Origin: Bacteroidaceae bacterium
GTDB lineage: Bacteria > Bacteroidota > Bacteroidia > Bacteroidales > Bacteroidaceae
Direction of reading: 5' to 3'
Assembly: GCA_017470425.1 (NCBI GenBank)
Contig: JAFUYT010000026.1
Coordinates: forward strand, 1 to 54,290
DNA: 54,290 bases
Shown here: positions 16,905 through 25,894 of the stretch, piece by piece
How the letters are laid out: each line of letters starts with the position of its first letter
Numbering within the stretch: position 1 is the first letter of the stretch
Notes under the pieces: model-generated
Seen by the model: the letters and a program-made list of their open reading frames with translations, nothing else
What the model was told of the DNA's origin: nothing
Database searches by the model: none
Made by a program: the position numbers and the translations under genes

Positions 16905-18107
16905 ATGAAAAAACTCCTTTCCCTGGCCCTGCTGGCAGCGTGCTGCCTCAGCGCCGCGATGGCTCAAGACGCAGAGAAGCCGTCGAACAAGCCCGTCTTC
17001 ACCGTCGTGAAGCAGAACCCCATCACCAGCGTCAAGAACCAGAACCGCAGCGGCACCTGCTGGGCCTACAGCACCCTCAGCTTCTTCGAGTCTGAGATCC
17101 TGAAGGCCACCGGCAAGACCTACGACCTGGCCGAGATGTTCATCGCCAACAAGGACTATCTGGAGCGCGCCGAGGTCACCGTGCGTATGCACGGCGACAG
17201 CCAGTTCTCGCAGGGCGGTAGCGCCGGTGACGTGCTCCTCATCATCAAGAACCACGGCATCATCCCCGAGACAGCGATGGCGCTGCCCGGCACGATGATC
17301 GGCGACACGCTGGCCAACTTCAACGAGTTCTTCAGTGTCATGGAACCCTACGTGGAGGCCGTTGCCAAGAGTAAGAGCAAGACCATCTCCAACCAGTGGA
17401 AGAAGGGTCTGCAGGGTATCATCGACTCCTACATCGGCGCCACGCCCGAGAAGTTCACCTACGAAGGCAAGGAATACACCCCGAAGACGTTCGCCGCCAG
17501 CCTCGGCATCGACTGGAACGACTACGTGAGCATCACCAGCTACACCCACCATCCCTTCTACACCAGCTTCGCCGTGGAGGTGCAGGACAACTGGCGCTGG
17601 GACCACAGCTACAACGTGCCGATGGACGAGATGATGGCCATCATCGACAATGCCCTTGACAAAGGCTACACCATCGCCTGGGGCGGCGACGTCAGCGACG
17701 ACGGCTTCACCCGCAACGGCCTCGGTGTCCTCTACGACATGAAGGCCAGCGGCGAGAGCCTCACCGGCAGCGACCAGGCCAAGTGGCTCGGCCTGAAGCC
17801 CGGCGAGCGCAAGAACTTCCTCGAGGAGCTCGGCGTCAACGCCCCCGAGGCCACGCCCTCGCAGGAGCAGCGCCAGCAGGACTACGACAACTGGACGCTC
17901 ACCGACGACCACGGGATGCACATCTACGGCCTCGCCAAGGACCAGAACGGTCGCGAGTACTACATGGTGAAGAACTCGTGGGGCGATACCGGCGACTACA
18001 AGGGCTCCTGGTATATGACCAAGAACTACGTCGCCGCCCGCACGATGGATTTCCTCGTGAATAAGAACGCCATCCCCAAGGACATTCGCAAGAAGCTGGG
18101 CATCTGA
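16905..18107 (+). CDS. Secreted C1B (PepC/bleomycin hydrolase-like) peptidase
   Basis: 400 residues from ATG 16905, which begins a clear signal peptide (MKKLLSLALLAACCLSAAMA, cleavage before QDAEK). The papain-like triad is complete: Cys in NRSGTCWAYSTLSFFES, His in DDHGMHIYGLAKD and Asn in MVKNSWGDTG. The order and the long insertion between Cys and His match aminopeptidase C / bleomycin hydrolase. In Bacteroidales these are exported, unlike the cytosolic PepC of other bacteria. It ends at a TGA followed at once by the second 22-bp palindrome array. Confidence 0.94.
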   Translation: MKKLLSLALLAACCLSAAMAQDAEKPSNKPVFTVVKQNPITSVKNQNRSGTCWAYSTLSFFESEILKATGKTYDLAEMFIANKDYLERAEVTVRMHGDSQFSQGGSAGDVLLIIKNHGIIPETAMALPGTMIGDTLANFNEFFSVMEPYVEAVAKSKSKTISNQWKKGLQGIIDSYIGATPEKFTYEGKEYTPKTFAASLGIDWNDYVSITSYTHHPFYTSFAVEVQDNWRWDHSYNVPMDEMMAIIDNALDKGYTIAWGGDVSDDGFTRNGLGVLYDMKASGESLTGSDQAKWLGLKPGERKNFLEELGVNAPEATPSQEQRQQDYDNWTLTDDHGMHIYGLAKDQNGREYYMVKNSWGDTGDYKGSWYMTKNYVAARTMDFLVNKNAIPKDIRKKLGI

Positions 18108-18110
18108 TTG

Positions 18111-18238
18111 GGAGTCTCACGCATGGAACTCCCCTGAAGCACGCGAGCTTATGACCGTAAGCTCGCGTACTTATGGATGGAAGCTCGCGAGCTTAAGCCG
18201 ATAAGCTCGCGAGCTTCCATCCATAAGCTTTTGGGGCG
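18111..18238. repeat. 22-bp-periodic palindrome array 2 (AAGCTCG/CGAGCTT)
   Basis: Five units are centred at 18121.5, 18143.5, 18165.5, 18187.5 and 18209.5, exactly 22 bp apart, with a decayed sixth half-unit at 18225. Units 2-5 are AAGCACGCGAGCTT, AAGCTCGCGTACTT and two perfect AAGCTCGCGAGCTT palindromes. The first unit (18111-18132) is a hybrid: its left half carries GTCTCACG, as in array 1, and its right half carries CATGGAACTC, as in array 3. The array begins 4 nt after the C1 peptidase stop. Beyond it, to 18347, there is only the recJ promoter. Confidence 0.9.
18170..18227 (+). terminator. 26-bp perfect hairpin after the C1 peptidase gene
   Basis: 18170-18195 and 18202-18227 are perfect reverse complements (26 bp) with the six-base loop AGCCGA. 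The arms contain the last two array units plus ATGGATGG / CCATCCAT. A run of T is short (CTTTT), so termination is plausible but the hairpin may instead protect the 3' end. Confidence 0.6.
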
Positions 18239-18288
18239 TTTTAGCGTTTATTAGCATGAAATCGTGTACAGCTTACGGAATTTATTCG

Positions 18289-18296
18289 TACCTTTG
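18289..18296 (+). promoter_or_regulatory. -7 box of recJ-recQ
   Basis: TACCTTTG, about 51 nt before the recJ start codon; the -33 element is not evident. Confidence 0.5.
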
Positions 18297-18347
18297 GCCG
18301 CTTAATATGGCATTCGCTAAAGAAATAAGACAAAATGACATACATAC

Positions 18348-20069
18348 ATGAGCTACAAATGGAATTATGTACCTCCGACACCCGAGCGGCAGGAAGCGGC
18401 TAAGACTTTGGCTCGCGAAGTGGGGATTCACCCCGCTTTGGGGCTCTTGCTCCTGGACCGTGGCATCACGACGGCATCGGAGGCGAGACATTTCTTCCGC
18501 CCCGCCATCAGTGAGCTGCTCGATCCCTTCCTCTTCCGCGATATGCGGGTGGCCGTGGATCGGTTGAACATGGCGCTGGGGCGCAAGGAGCGCATCCTGG
18601 TCTATGGAGACTACGACGTCGATGGCTGCACGGCCGTCGCCCTCGTCTATCGTTTCCTGCAACGCTTCACGACCAACCTGGATTTCTACATCCCCGACCG
18701 CTACGAGGAGGGCTACGGCGTCAGCTACAAGGGCGTCGATTATGCCCACGAGACAGGCGTGGGACTCATCATCGTGCTCGATTGTGGCATCAAGGCGAAC
18801 GCCGAGATTGCCTATGCCAAGGAGCGCGGCATCGACTTCATCATCTGCGACCACCACGTCCCCGACGATGAACTGCCGCCCGCCGTGGCTATCCTCAATG
18901 CCAAGCGCACCGATGCCACCTACCCCTACGAGCACCTCTCGGGCTGCGGCGTAGGCTTCAAGCTGATGCAGGCTTTTGCCATCGACAACGGCATCCCCTT
19001 CAGCCAGCTGATGCCGCTGCTGGACCTGTGTGCCGTCAGCATCGCGTCGGACATCGTGCCCATCCTGGGCGAGAACCGCGTGTTGGCCTACCACGGACTG
19101 CGACAGATCAATGCCAACGCCAGCGTGGGCCTGAAGGCCATCATCGAGATCTGCGGTCTCAACGACCGCGAGGTGACGATGAGCGACATCATCTTCAAGA
19201 TCGGGCCCCGCATCAATGCCTCCGGACGTATGCAGAACGGCGGCGAGGCGGTGGCGCTGCTCGTGGAGAAAGATCCCGACCGCGCCCATCACATGGCGCT
19301 CCAGATCAATGCCTACAACGACCAGCGCAAGGACCTCGACAAGGAGATGACCCACGAGGCCAACAACATCGTCGAGCGTCTGGATCCCGGCCACGAGCAC
19401 AAGTCGCTGGTGGTCTATAACGAAGAGTGGCACAAGGGCGTCATCGGTATCGTGGCGTCGCGCCTGACGGAGGTCTTCTGCCGCCCGGCCGTGGTGCTCA
19501 CGCGCTCCGACGACATGGCCACGGGCTCGGCGCGCTCGGTGGCGGGCTTCGACATCTACAAGGCCATCGACAGCTGCCGCGACCTGCTGGAGAACTTCGG
19601 CGGCCACACCTACGCCGCCGGCCTCTCCATGAAGGTGGAGAACGTGCCGGAGTTCAAGCGCCGCTTCGAAGCCTATGTGGAGGAGCACATCCTGCCCACG
19701 CAGATTGAGCCTGAGCTGAACATCGATGGTAAGCTGGAGTTCCGCGACGTGACCATCCGCTTCTACAACGCCCTGCGCCGCTTCGCGCCCTTCGGTCCCG
19801 ATAACCCGCGGCCGCTGTTCTGCACGGAGCGCGTCTATGACTTCGGCACGAGCAAGGTCGTGGGCCACCACCAGGAGCACATCAAGCTGGAGCTCGTGGA
19901 TAACAAGAGCCATAACGTTGTCAGCGGCATCGCCTTCGGGCAGAGTTCCCAGGCCCGCTTCATCAAGAGCCGCCGGGCCTTTGACATCTGCTACGCCATT
20001 GAGGAGAACACCCACAAGCGCGGGGAGGTGCAGCTGCAGATCGAGGACATCAAGCCCAGCGAGGAGTGA
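18348..20069 (+). CDS. recJ: Single-stranded-DNA exonuclease RecJ
   Basis: 573 residues, MSYKWNYVPPTPERQEAAKT. The DHH phosphoesterase motifs are in order: YGDYDVDGCTAVAL, then LDCGIKANAEI, then ICDHHVPDDELPPA, then the SGCGVGFKLMQA region. The DHHA1 domain has GVIGIVASRLTEVFCRPAVV and a GGHTYAAGLS-type motif, and a C-terminal OB region follows. RecJ digests 5' single strands in RecF-type recombination and repair. It overlaps recQ by 4 nt, consistent with joint function of the 5' exonuclease and the helicase. Confidence 0.97.
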   Translation: MSYKWNYVPPTPERQEAAKTLAREVGIHPALGLLLLDRGITTASEARHFFRPAISELLDPFLFRDMRVAVDRLNMALGRKERILVYGDYDVDGCTAVALVYRFLQRFTTNLDFYIPDRYEEGYGVSYKGVDYAHETGVGLIIVLDCGIKANAEIAYAKERGIDFIICDHHVPDDELPPAVAILNAKRTDATYPYEHLSGCGVGFKLMQAFAIDNGIPFSQLMPLLDLCAVSIASDIVPILGENRVLAYHGLRQINANASVGLKAIIEICGLNDREVTMSDIIFKIGPRINASGRMQNGGEAVALLVEKDPDRAHHMALQINAYNDQRKDLDKEMTHEANNIVERLDPGHEHKSLVVYNEEWHKGVIGIVASRLTEVFCRPAVVLTRSDDMATGSARSVAGFDIYKAIDSCRDLLENFGGHTYAAGLSMKVENVPEFKRRFEAYVEEHILPTQIEPELNIDGKLEFRDVTIRFYNALRRFAPFGPDNPRPLFCTERVYDFGTSKVVGHHQEHIKLELVDNKSHNVVSGIAFGQSSQARFIKSRRAFDICYAIEENTHKRGEVQLQIEDIKPSEE

Positions 20070-21949
20070 CCTATCGCGAGATTCTTCGGAACTACTGGGG
20101 CTTCGATGACTTCCGTGGCATTCAGCAGGAGATCATCGAGAGCATCGGCGCGGGGCACGACACCCTCGGCCTGATGCCTACGGGCGGCGGCAAGAGCATC
20201 ACCTTCCAGGTGCCGGCCTTGGCGCAGGAGGGCATCTGTGTCGTCATCAGCCCCCTCATCGCCCTGATGAAGGATCAGGTACAGCACCTCCGCCAGCGCG
20301 GTATCAAGGCAACGGCCATCTACACGGGCATGACCCACGACGAGGTCATCGTGGCGCTGGAGAACTGCATCTTCGGGAACTTCAAGTTCCTGTATGTCTC
20401 GCCCGAACGCCTCGGCTCCGAGCTCTTTCAGGCGAAGCTCCGCCACATGCGGGTGAGCTTCATCACCGTCGATGAGGCGCACTGTATCTCGCAGTGGGGC
20501 TATGACTTCCGCCCCTCCTACACGCAGATTGCGCAGATCCGCAAGCTGTTGCCCGATGCACCTGTGCTGGCGTTGACGGCGACGGCCACGCCCGCCGTCG
20601 TCGAGGACATCCAGCGGCAGCTGGGGTTCAAGGAGCGCAACGTGAAGCGCATGAGTTTCGTGCGCCACAACCTCGCCTACAGCGTGCGGCGCGTCGCCAG
20701 CACCCGCGAGCAGGAGGTGCAGGAGCTCCTCCAAGAGTACGCCGGTTCCTCCATCGTCTATACGCGTAGCCGCATCGGCACCTACGAGCTGGCATCGTGG
20801 CTGACGGCGCAGGGCATCTCGGCCACCCATTTCCATGCCGGCCTCACCCACCGCGAGAAGAGCGAGCGCGCAGCCGCCTGGCAGCGCGGCGACATCCGCG
20901 TGATGGTGGCCACGAACGCCTTCGGGATGGGCATCGACAAGCCCGATGTGCGCAGCGTCATCCACTACGACGTCCCCGACTCCCCCGAGGCTTACTTCCA
21001 GGAGGCGGGGCGCGCAGGGCGCGACGGTGAGCCCGCTCACGCCGTCCTTCTCTATGACGGCCGCTCCGTGGGCACGCTCCTGCGCCGCATCGAGGACACT
21101 TTCCCGCCCGAGGACTACGTGGCGCAGGTCTATGAGGATGTCTGCTTCTTCCTCCAGCTGGCGATGGGCGATGGCGCGGGCGTCACGCGTGAGTTCGCAT
21201 TGGATCGTTTCTGCACCGCCTTCCACCACTTCCCCGTGCGGGCCTACAACGCCCTGCAGCTCCTCTCCCGCGCCGGCTACATCGAGTGGGCCGATGCCGA
21301 GGAGAACCACAGCCGCGTGATGATGGTCTGCGACCGCCAGGAGCTCTACACCTTCCGTCTCGCACCAGCGCCTGAACGCATCATCCATTACCTTCTGCGC
21401 TCGTGCACGGGTATCTTCAGCGAGTACGCCTATGTCGAGGAGAAGGAGATGGCCCATACCCTCGGCATGACCGAGCAGCAGGTGACCGAGCTGCTCCTCG
21501 AGCTCGGCCAGCGCCATATCCTGAAGTACATACCCCGTAAGTTCATCCCCTACATCACCTTCGTGCAGCGCCGCGTGGAGCGCGAGGAAATCGTGCTGCC
21601 CAAGGCCGTCTATGCCGACCGCAAGCGGGAACTTGCCGCGCGGGTGCAGACGATGGTGGCCTATCTCCAGACCACGGAGTGCCGCAGCCGCTATCTGGTC
21701 TCCTATTTCGGCGAGCAGGAGGCGGCGCCGTGCGGCGTTTGCGACAACTGTCTGGCGGCCGACGGACAGCGGCCGCCCAGCGAGGCGGAGCGTGAGGCAG
21801 CCCTGCGGAAGCGCATCCTGGACTTCATCGAGCGTGAGGGCGTCACCTCGCTCCTGCAGATTCATTTCCCCGACGTGCCCGACAGTAGGGTAGGGGAGCT
21901 CCTGCACCGGATGATGAAGGAGGAGCAGCTGCCTCCATTCTTGACATAA
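20066..21949 (+). CDS. recQ: ATP-dependent DNA helicase RecQ
   Basis: 627 residues from GTG 20066, which overlaps the recJ TGA (GTGA). Walker A is MPTGGGKSITFQ, Walker B is VDEAHCISQWGYDFRP, and the superfamily-2 motifs AFGMGIDKPDVR and QEAGRAGRDG follow. The RQC zinc site is visible as CRSRYLVSYFGE ... CGVCDNC. No complete HRDC domain is obvious in the short tail (LLQIHFPDVPDSRVGELLHRM). RecQ unwinds duplexes to feed RecJ at stalled or broken forks. Coupled translation with recJ is likely. Confidence 0.97.
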   Translation: MTYREILRNYWGFDDFRGIQQEIIESIGAGHDTLGLMPTGGGKSITFQVPALAQEGICVVISPLIALMKDQVQHLRQRGIKATAIYTGMTHDEVIVALENCIFGNFKFLYVSPERLGSELFQAKLRHMRVSFITVDEAHCISQWGYDFRPSYTQIAQIRKLLPDAPVLALTATATPAVVEDIQRQLGFKERNVKRMSFVRHNLAYSVRRVASTREQEVQELLQEYAGSSIVYTRSRIGTYELASWLTAQGISATHFHAGLTHREKSERAAAWQRGDIRVMVATNAFGMGIDKPDVRSVIHYDVPDSPEAYFQEAGRAGRDGEPAHAVLLYDGRSVGTLLRRIEDTFPPEDYVAQVYEDVCFFLQLAMGDGAGVTREFALDRFCTAFHHFPVRAYNALQLLSRAGYIEWADAEENHSRVMMVCDRQELYTFRLAPAPERIIHYLLRSCTGIFSEYAYVEEKEMAHTLGMTEQQVTELLLELGQRHILKYIPRKFIPYITFVQRRVEREEIVLPKAVYADRKRELAARVQTMVAYLQTTECRSRYLVSYFGEQEAAPCGVCDNCLAADGQRPPSEAEREAALRKRILDFIEREGVTSLLQIHFPDVPDSRVGELLHRMMKEEQLPPFLT

Positions 21950-22014
21950 ATTGTATTTTGGGCTCCCACGAGGATTTTGTAGCTGTTTCAGTCGTGTTTT
22001 TGGTGACAATTTAT

Positions 22015-22022
22015 TACTTTTG
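22015..22022 (+). promoter_or_regulatory. -7 box of the threonine operon
   Basis: TACTTTTG, 24 nt before the thrA start codon. The -33 element is poor. No leader peptide rich in Thr or Ile codons and no attenuator are visible. Confidence 0.5.
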
Positions 22023-22046
22023 CGCCCAAAATAAGTTCGCATTGAC

Positions 22047-24476
22047 ATGAAAGTCCTTAAGTTTGGCGGCACCAGTGTCGGTTCCGCAGAAAGTATCTTG
22101 AACGTGAAGCGCATCGTGGAGGCGCAGACGGAGCCCGTCATCGTGGTCGTCTCCGCCCTCGGAGGCATCACCGACCAGCTCATCCGCACCTCGCAGCAGG
22201 CGGTGGCGGGCGATGTCGCCTACCTCACCTCCTTCGCCGAGATGGCGCAGCGTCACCATGACATCATCGACGCCGTCATCCCCGAGGGGGCTGCGCGCGA
22301 GACGCTCCTCCACATTGTCGATGGACTGCTTGAGGAGCTCCGCTCCATCTATCAGGGTGTCTATCTCATCCGCGACCTCTCGCCCAAGACGCAGGCGGCC
22401 ATCGTCAGCTACGGTGAGCGCCTCAGCAGCCGCATCACCGCCACCCTCATCCAGAATGCCGTGTGGTATGACAGCCGCGAGTTCGTCAAGACCGAGGTCA
22501 AGGGCGGCCGCTCGCTGCTGGCCAGCGAACTCACCAACCGCCTCGTGCGTGAGACGTGGCAGACGCTGCCGCAGGTGTCCCTCGTGCCGGGCTTCATCTC
22601 CACCGATGCCGAGAGCGGCGAGGTCACCAACCTCGGGCGTGGAGGCTCGGACTACACCGCCAGCATCATCGCTGCGGCGCTGGATGCCAGCGTGCTGGAG
22701 ATCTGGACGGACGTCGATGGCTTCATGACCGCCGACCCGCGTGTCATCTCCAATGCCTACGTCATCCCCGAACTCTCCTATATCGAGGCGATGGAGCTCT
22801 GCAACTTCGGTGCCAAGGTGGTCTATCCCCCTACCATCTACCCCGTCTGCGTCAAGAACATCCCCATCCTCATCAAGAACACCTTTAACCCCGAGGCGCC
22901 CGGCACCATCATCAAGAAGGAGGTCGCGGGTGACTCGCGCAGCATCCGTGGTATCAGCAGCATCAAGGGCACCACGCTCATCACCGTCAGCGGTCTCTCG
23001 ATGGTCGGCGTGATCGGCGTGAACCGTCGCATCTTCTCGGTGCTGGCTGAGAACGGCATCTCGGTGTTCATGGTGTCGCAGGCTTCGTCGGAGAACAGCA
23101 CCAGCATCGGTGTGCGCGACGAGGACAGCGCCGAGGCCTGTCGCGTCCTCAACGAGGAGTTTGCCAAGGAAATCGAGACGGGTGCCATGTTCCGGATGCA
23201 GGCCGAGGGCGGCCTCGCCACCGTCGCCGTCGTGGGCGAGAACATGAAGCACACACCGGGCATTGCCGGTAAGCTCTTCGGCACGCTCGGCCGCTCGGGT
23301 ATCAGCGTCATCGCCTGTGCCCAGGGCGCTTCCGAGACGAATATCTCCTTCGTCGTCGATTCCCGTTACCTGCGTAAGACCCTGAACGTCATCCACGACG
23401 CCTTCTTCCTCTCAGAGTACCAGGTGCTGAACCTCTTCCTTTGCGGCGTCGGCACCGTCGGCCGCTCGCTCATCGAGCAGCTCGCCTCGCAGCAGGAGAA
23501 GCTGATGAAGGAACATGGCCTGAAGCTCAATGTCGTGGGACTGGCCAGCAGCAAGAAAGCACTCTTCACCCGCGATGGCATCGATCTCTCGCGGTGGCGT
23601 GAGCTCCTCGACGTGGCACCTGCCAGCAATGTGCAGCGACTGCGTGATGAGGTCATCGGAATGAACATCTTTAACTCAGTCTTCGTGGATTGCACTGCCT
23701 CGCCCGAGGTGGCGTGCCTCTACAAGGACTTTCTGGAGCATAACATCAATGTCGTGGCAGCCAACAAGATTGCAGCCAGCAGCGACTACGAGAACTACCA
23801 CCAGCTGAAGGCCATCGCACAGCGTCGCGGCGTGAAATATCTCTTCGAGACCAACGTGGGAGCTGGCCTGCCCATCATTCGCACCATCAACGACCTCATC
23901 CACTCGGGCGACAAGATCCTGCGTATCGAGGCCGTGCTGAGCGGAACCCTCAACTTCATCTTCAATAAGATTAGTGCCGATGTGCCCTTCTCCGAGACCG
24001 TGCGCATGGCCAAGGAAGAAGGCTATGCCGAGCCCGATCCCCGCATTGATCTCAGCGGCAAGGACGTCATCCGCAAGCTGGTGATCCTCACGCGTGAGGC
24101 GGGCTACCAGATTGAACAGTCCGATGTTGAGGCCGACCTCTTCATTCCGCAGTCGTTCTTCTGCGGCGATGTCGAGCAGTTCTGGCACAACCTGCCTTCC
24201 CTTGATGCCGATTTCGAGGAGCGCCGGCAGCGCGTGGAGGCGGACGGGAAGCGCTGGCGCTTCGTGGCCAAGTACGAGGACGGTCACGCCCGCGTAGCCC
24301 TCGCTGAGATACCCTCCAACCATCCCTTCTATGGCCTCGAAGGCAGTAACAACATCGTCATGCTCACCACCGAGCGCTACCGCGAATACCCGATGCTCAT
24401 CCAGGGCTACGGCGCTGGCGCCAGCGTCACCGCTGCCGGCGTGTTCGCGGATATAATGAGTATTGCTAATATTTAA
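22047..24476 (+). CDS. thrA: Bifunctional aspartokinase / homoserine dehydrogenase
   Basis: 809 residues. The N-terminal kinase starts MKVLKFGGTSVGSAESILNV and carries the FGGTS and GRGGSDYTASI nucleotide and aspartate motifs. Two ACT regulatory segments lie around residues 310-460 (VSGLSMVGVIGVNRRIF; TVAVVGENMKHTPGIAGKLF). The dehydrogenase begins at LFLCGVGTVGRSL and includes ETNVGAGLPIIRTINDLI and GTLNFIFNKI. It catalyses the first and third steps from aspartate to threonine and methionine, normally inhibited by threonine through the ACT domains. First gene of thrA-apgM-thrC. Confidence 0.98.
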   Translation: MKVLKFGGTSVGSAESILNVKRIVEAQTEPVIVVVSALGGITDQLIRTSQQAVAGDVAYLTSFAEMAQRHHDIIDAVIPEGAARETLLHIVDGLLEELRSIYQGVYLIRDLSPKTQAAIVSYGERLSSRITATLIQNAVWYDSREFVKTEVKGGRSLLASELTNRLVRETWQTLPQVSLVPGFISTDAESGEVTNLGRGGSDYTASIIAAALDASVLEIWTDVDGFMTADPRVISNAYVIPELSYIEAMELCNFGAKVVYPPTIYPVCVKNIPILIKNTFNPEAPGTIIKKEVAGDSRSIRGISSIKGTTLITVSGLSMVGVIGVNRRIFSVLAENGISVFMVSQASSENSTSIGVRDEDSAEACRVLNEEFAKEIETGAMFRMQAEGGLATVAVVGENMKHTPGIAGKLFGTLGRSGISVIACAQGASETNISFVVDSRYLRKTLNVIHDAFFLSEYQVLNLFLCGVGTVGRSLIEQLASQQEKLMKEHGLKLNVVGLASSKKALFTRDGIDLSRWRELLDVAPASNVQRLRDEVIGMNIFNSVFVDCTASPEVACLYKDFLEHNINVVAANKIAASSDYENYHQLKAIAQRRGVKYLFETNVGAGLPIIRTINDLIHSGDKILRIEAVLSGTLNFIFNKISADVPFSETVRMAKEEGYAEPDPRIDLSGKDVIRKLVILTREAGYQIEQSDVEADLFIPQSFFCGDVEQFWHNLPSLDADFEERRQRVEADGKRWRFVAKYEDGHARVALAEIPSNHPFYGLEGSNNIVMLTTERYREYPMLIQGYGAGASVTAAGVFADIMSIANI

Positions 24477-24479
24477 GAA

Positions 24480-24513
24480 GACTCTCCCCCCGACCTCCCT
24501 ATCAGGGAGGGAG
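24480..24513 (+). repeat. GC-rich palindromic element, copy a (thrA-apgM junction, upstream member)
   Basis: It begins 4 nt after the thrA stop. The tail GACTCTCCCCCC points outward and the palindrome CTCCCTATCAGGGAG points to the start codon of apgM. It is an inverted copy of 24583-24616, matching about 32 of 34 positions. Confidence 0.9.
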
Positions 24514-24550
24514 TATATACCTACTAGGGGGAATGTCTTGAAGAAGAACA

Positions 24551-25894
24551 ATGGAGAAGAATACAAATAGCAACAGTAACAGCTCCCTCCCTTATAGGGA
24601 GGGCGGGGGGAGAGTCCGCCACTTAATCATCCTTGGCGACGGTATGGCCGATTGGCATGTGCCGGCTCTCGGCGGTAAGACCCTCCTGCAGTATGCTGAC
24701 ACGCCCGCGATGGACTGGTTGGCAGCACATGGCCGCAACGGCCTCCTGAAGACCGTCCCCGACGGCTTCCACCCAGGTTCCGAGGTCGCCAACAGCAGTA
24801 TCCTGGGCTACGACCAGCATGTCGTCTATGAGGGTCGCGGCCCGCTCGAAGCAGCCAGTATCGGCGTAGAGCTCGCCCCCGACGACCTCGCCCTGCGCTG
24901 CAACCTCGTCTGCATCGAGGGTGACATCCTCAAGAACCACTCCTGTGGGCGCCTCGAGACCGAGGAGGGCGACCAGCTCATCCGCTACCTCAACGAGCAC
25001 CTCGCCAGCGACCCGCGCTACGGTGGTCGCGTGCGCTTCTACACCGGCGTCCAGTACCGCCACCTCCTCGTCATCAAGGGCGGCGACAAGCGCATCCTCT
25101 GCACCCCGCCCCACGACATCCCCCTCCAGCCGTGGCGCGACTATCAGATCCAGGCGGAAAGTGTGCCCGACGGTTTACCCGTCGGGAATAACCGCCTCTC
25201 TCCCCAGGAGACCGCCGCCCTCCTGCGCGACCTCGTGCTCCGCTCCCAGGAGCTCCTTCCCGCGCATATATTAAATAAGGAACGCGCGCGCGAGGGTAAG
25301 GACATGGCTTCCAGCATCTGGCCCTGGGGCGGCGGCTACCGGCCGCAGATGACACCGCTCACCGAGCGCTTCCCCGACCAGATCCGCCACGGTGCCGTCA
25401 TCACCGCCGTTGATCTCATCCGCGGCATCGGGCACTATGCCGGTTTGCGCGTTATCAACGTCCCCGGTGCCACCGGCCTCTTCGACACTAACTTCGAAGG
25501 CAAGGCGCAGGCCGCCATCGATGCTCTCCTCGGTACCGACCCCGTTGGCCCTGCTGGCGGCGAGGACTTCGTCTATCTCCATGTCGAGGCCAGCGATGAA
25601 GCCGGTCACGACGGCTCTGTGCCCCTCAAGCTACAGACCATCGAAGACCTCGACCACCGCCTCATCCAGCCCATCCTCAAAGCCCTCTGCGGTGAGCCTA
25701 TCTCCATCGCCCTCCTCCCCGATCACCCCACCCCCTGCGAGCACCGCACCCACACCGCCGAGCCCATCCCCTTCTGCATCTACGCCCCCGGCATCGAGCC
25801 CGACAGCGTGCAGACCTTCGACGAGGATGCCGCCCGCGATGGTTCCTACGGCCTCCTCAAAGGTGATGAATTTATCAAAGAGTTTATGAAATGA
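24551..25894 (+). CDS. ApgM-like protein, proposed homoserine kinase of the threonine operon
   Basis: 447 residues. The fold is the cofactor-independent phosphoglycerate mutase / alkaline phosphatase type: HLIILGDGMADW (metal Asp), GSEVANSSILGYD (Ser nucleophile region), ASDEAGHDG and LPDHPTPCEHRTHT. It lies between thrA and thrC and no GHMP-type thrB is present. TIGR02535-type proteins in this position are proposed to be homoserine kinases; that assignment rests on context, so both names remain open. The usual start 'M-HIIILGDG' has no Met here. Translation instead begins at ATG 24551 and passes through residues 11-22, which are encoded by palindromic element copy b. thrC overlaps the stop by 4 nt. 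Confidence 0.88.
   Translation: MEKNTNSNSNSSLPYREGGGRVRHLIILGDGMADWHVPALGGKTLLQYADTPAMDWLAAHGRNGLLKTVPDGFHPGSEVANSSILGYDQHVVYEGRGPLEAASIGVELAPDDLALRCNLVCIEGDILKNHSCGRLETEEGDQLIRYLNEHLASDPRYGGRVRFYTGVQYRHLLVIKGGDKRILCTPPHDIPLQPWRDYQIQAESVPDGLPVGNNRLSPQETAALLRDLVLRSQELLPAHILNKERAREGKDMASSIWPWGGGYRPQMTPLTERFPDQIRHGAVITAVDLIRGIGHYAGLRVINVPGATGLFDTNFEGKAQAAIDALLGTDPVGPAGGEDFVYLHVEASDEAGHDGSVPLKLQTIEDLDHRLIQPILKALCGEPISIALLPDHPTPCEHRTHTAEPIPFCIYAPGIEPDSVQTFDEDAARDGSYGLLKGDEFIKEFMK
24583..24616 (-). repeat. GC-rich palindromic element, copy b (inside apgM N-terminus)
   Basis: CTCCCTCCCTTATAGGGAGG is followed by the tail GCGGGGGGAGAGTC. It is translated in frame as SLPYREGGGRV. With copy a it forms an inverted doublet, 69 nt apart, that encloses the apgM start codon. 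Confidence 0.9.
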
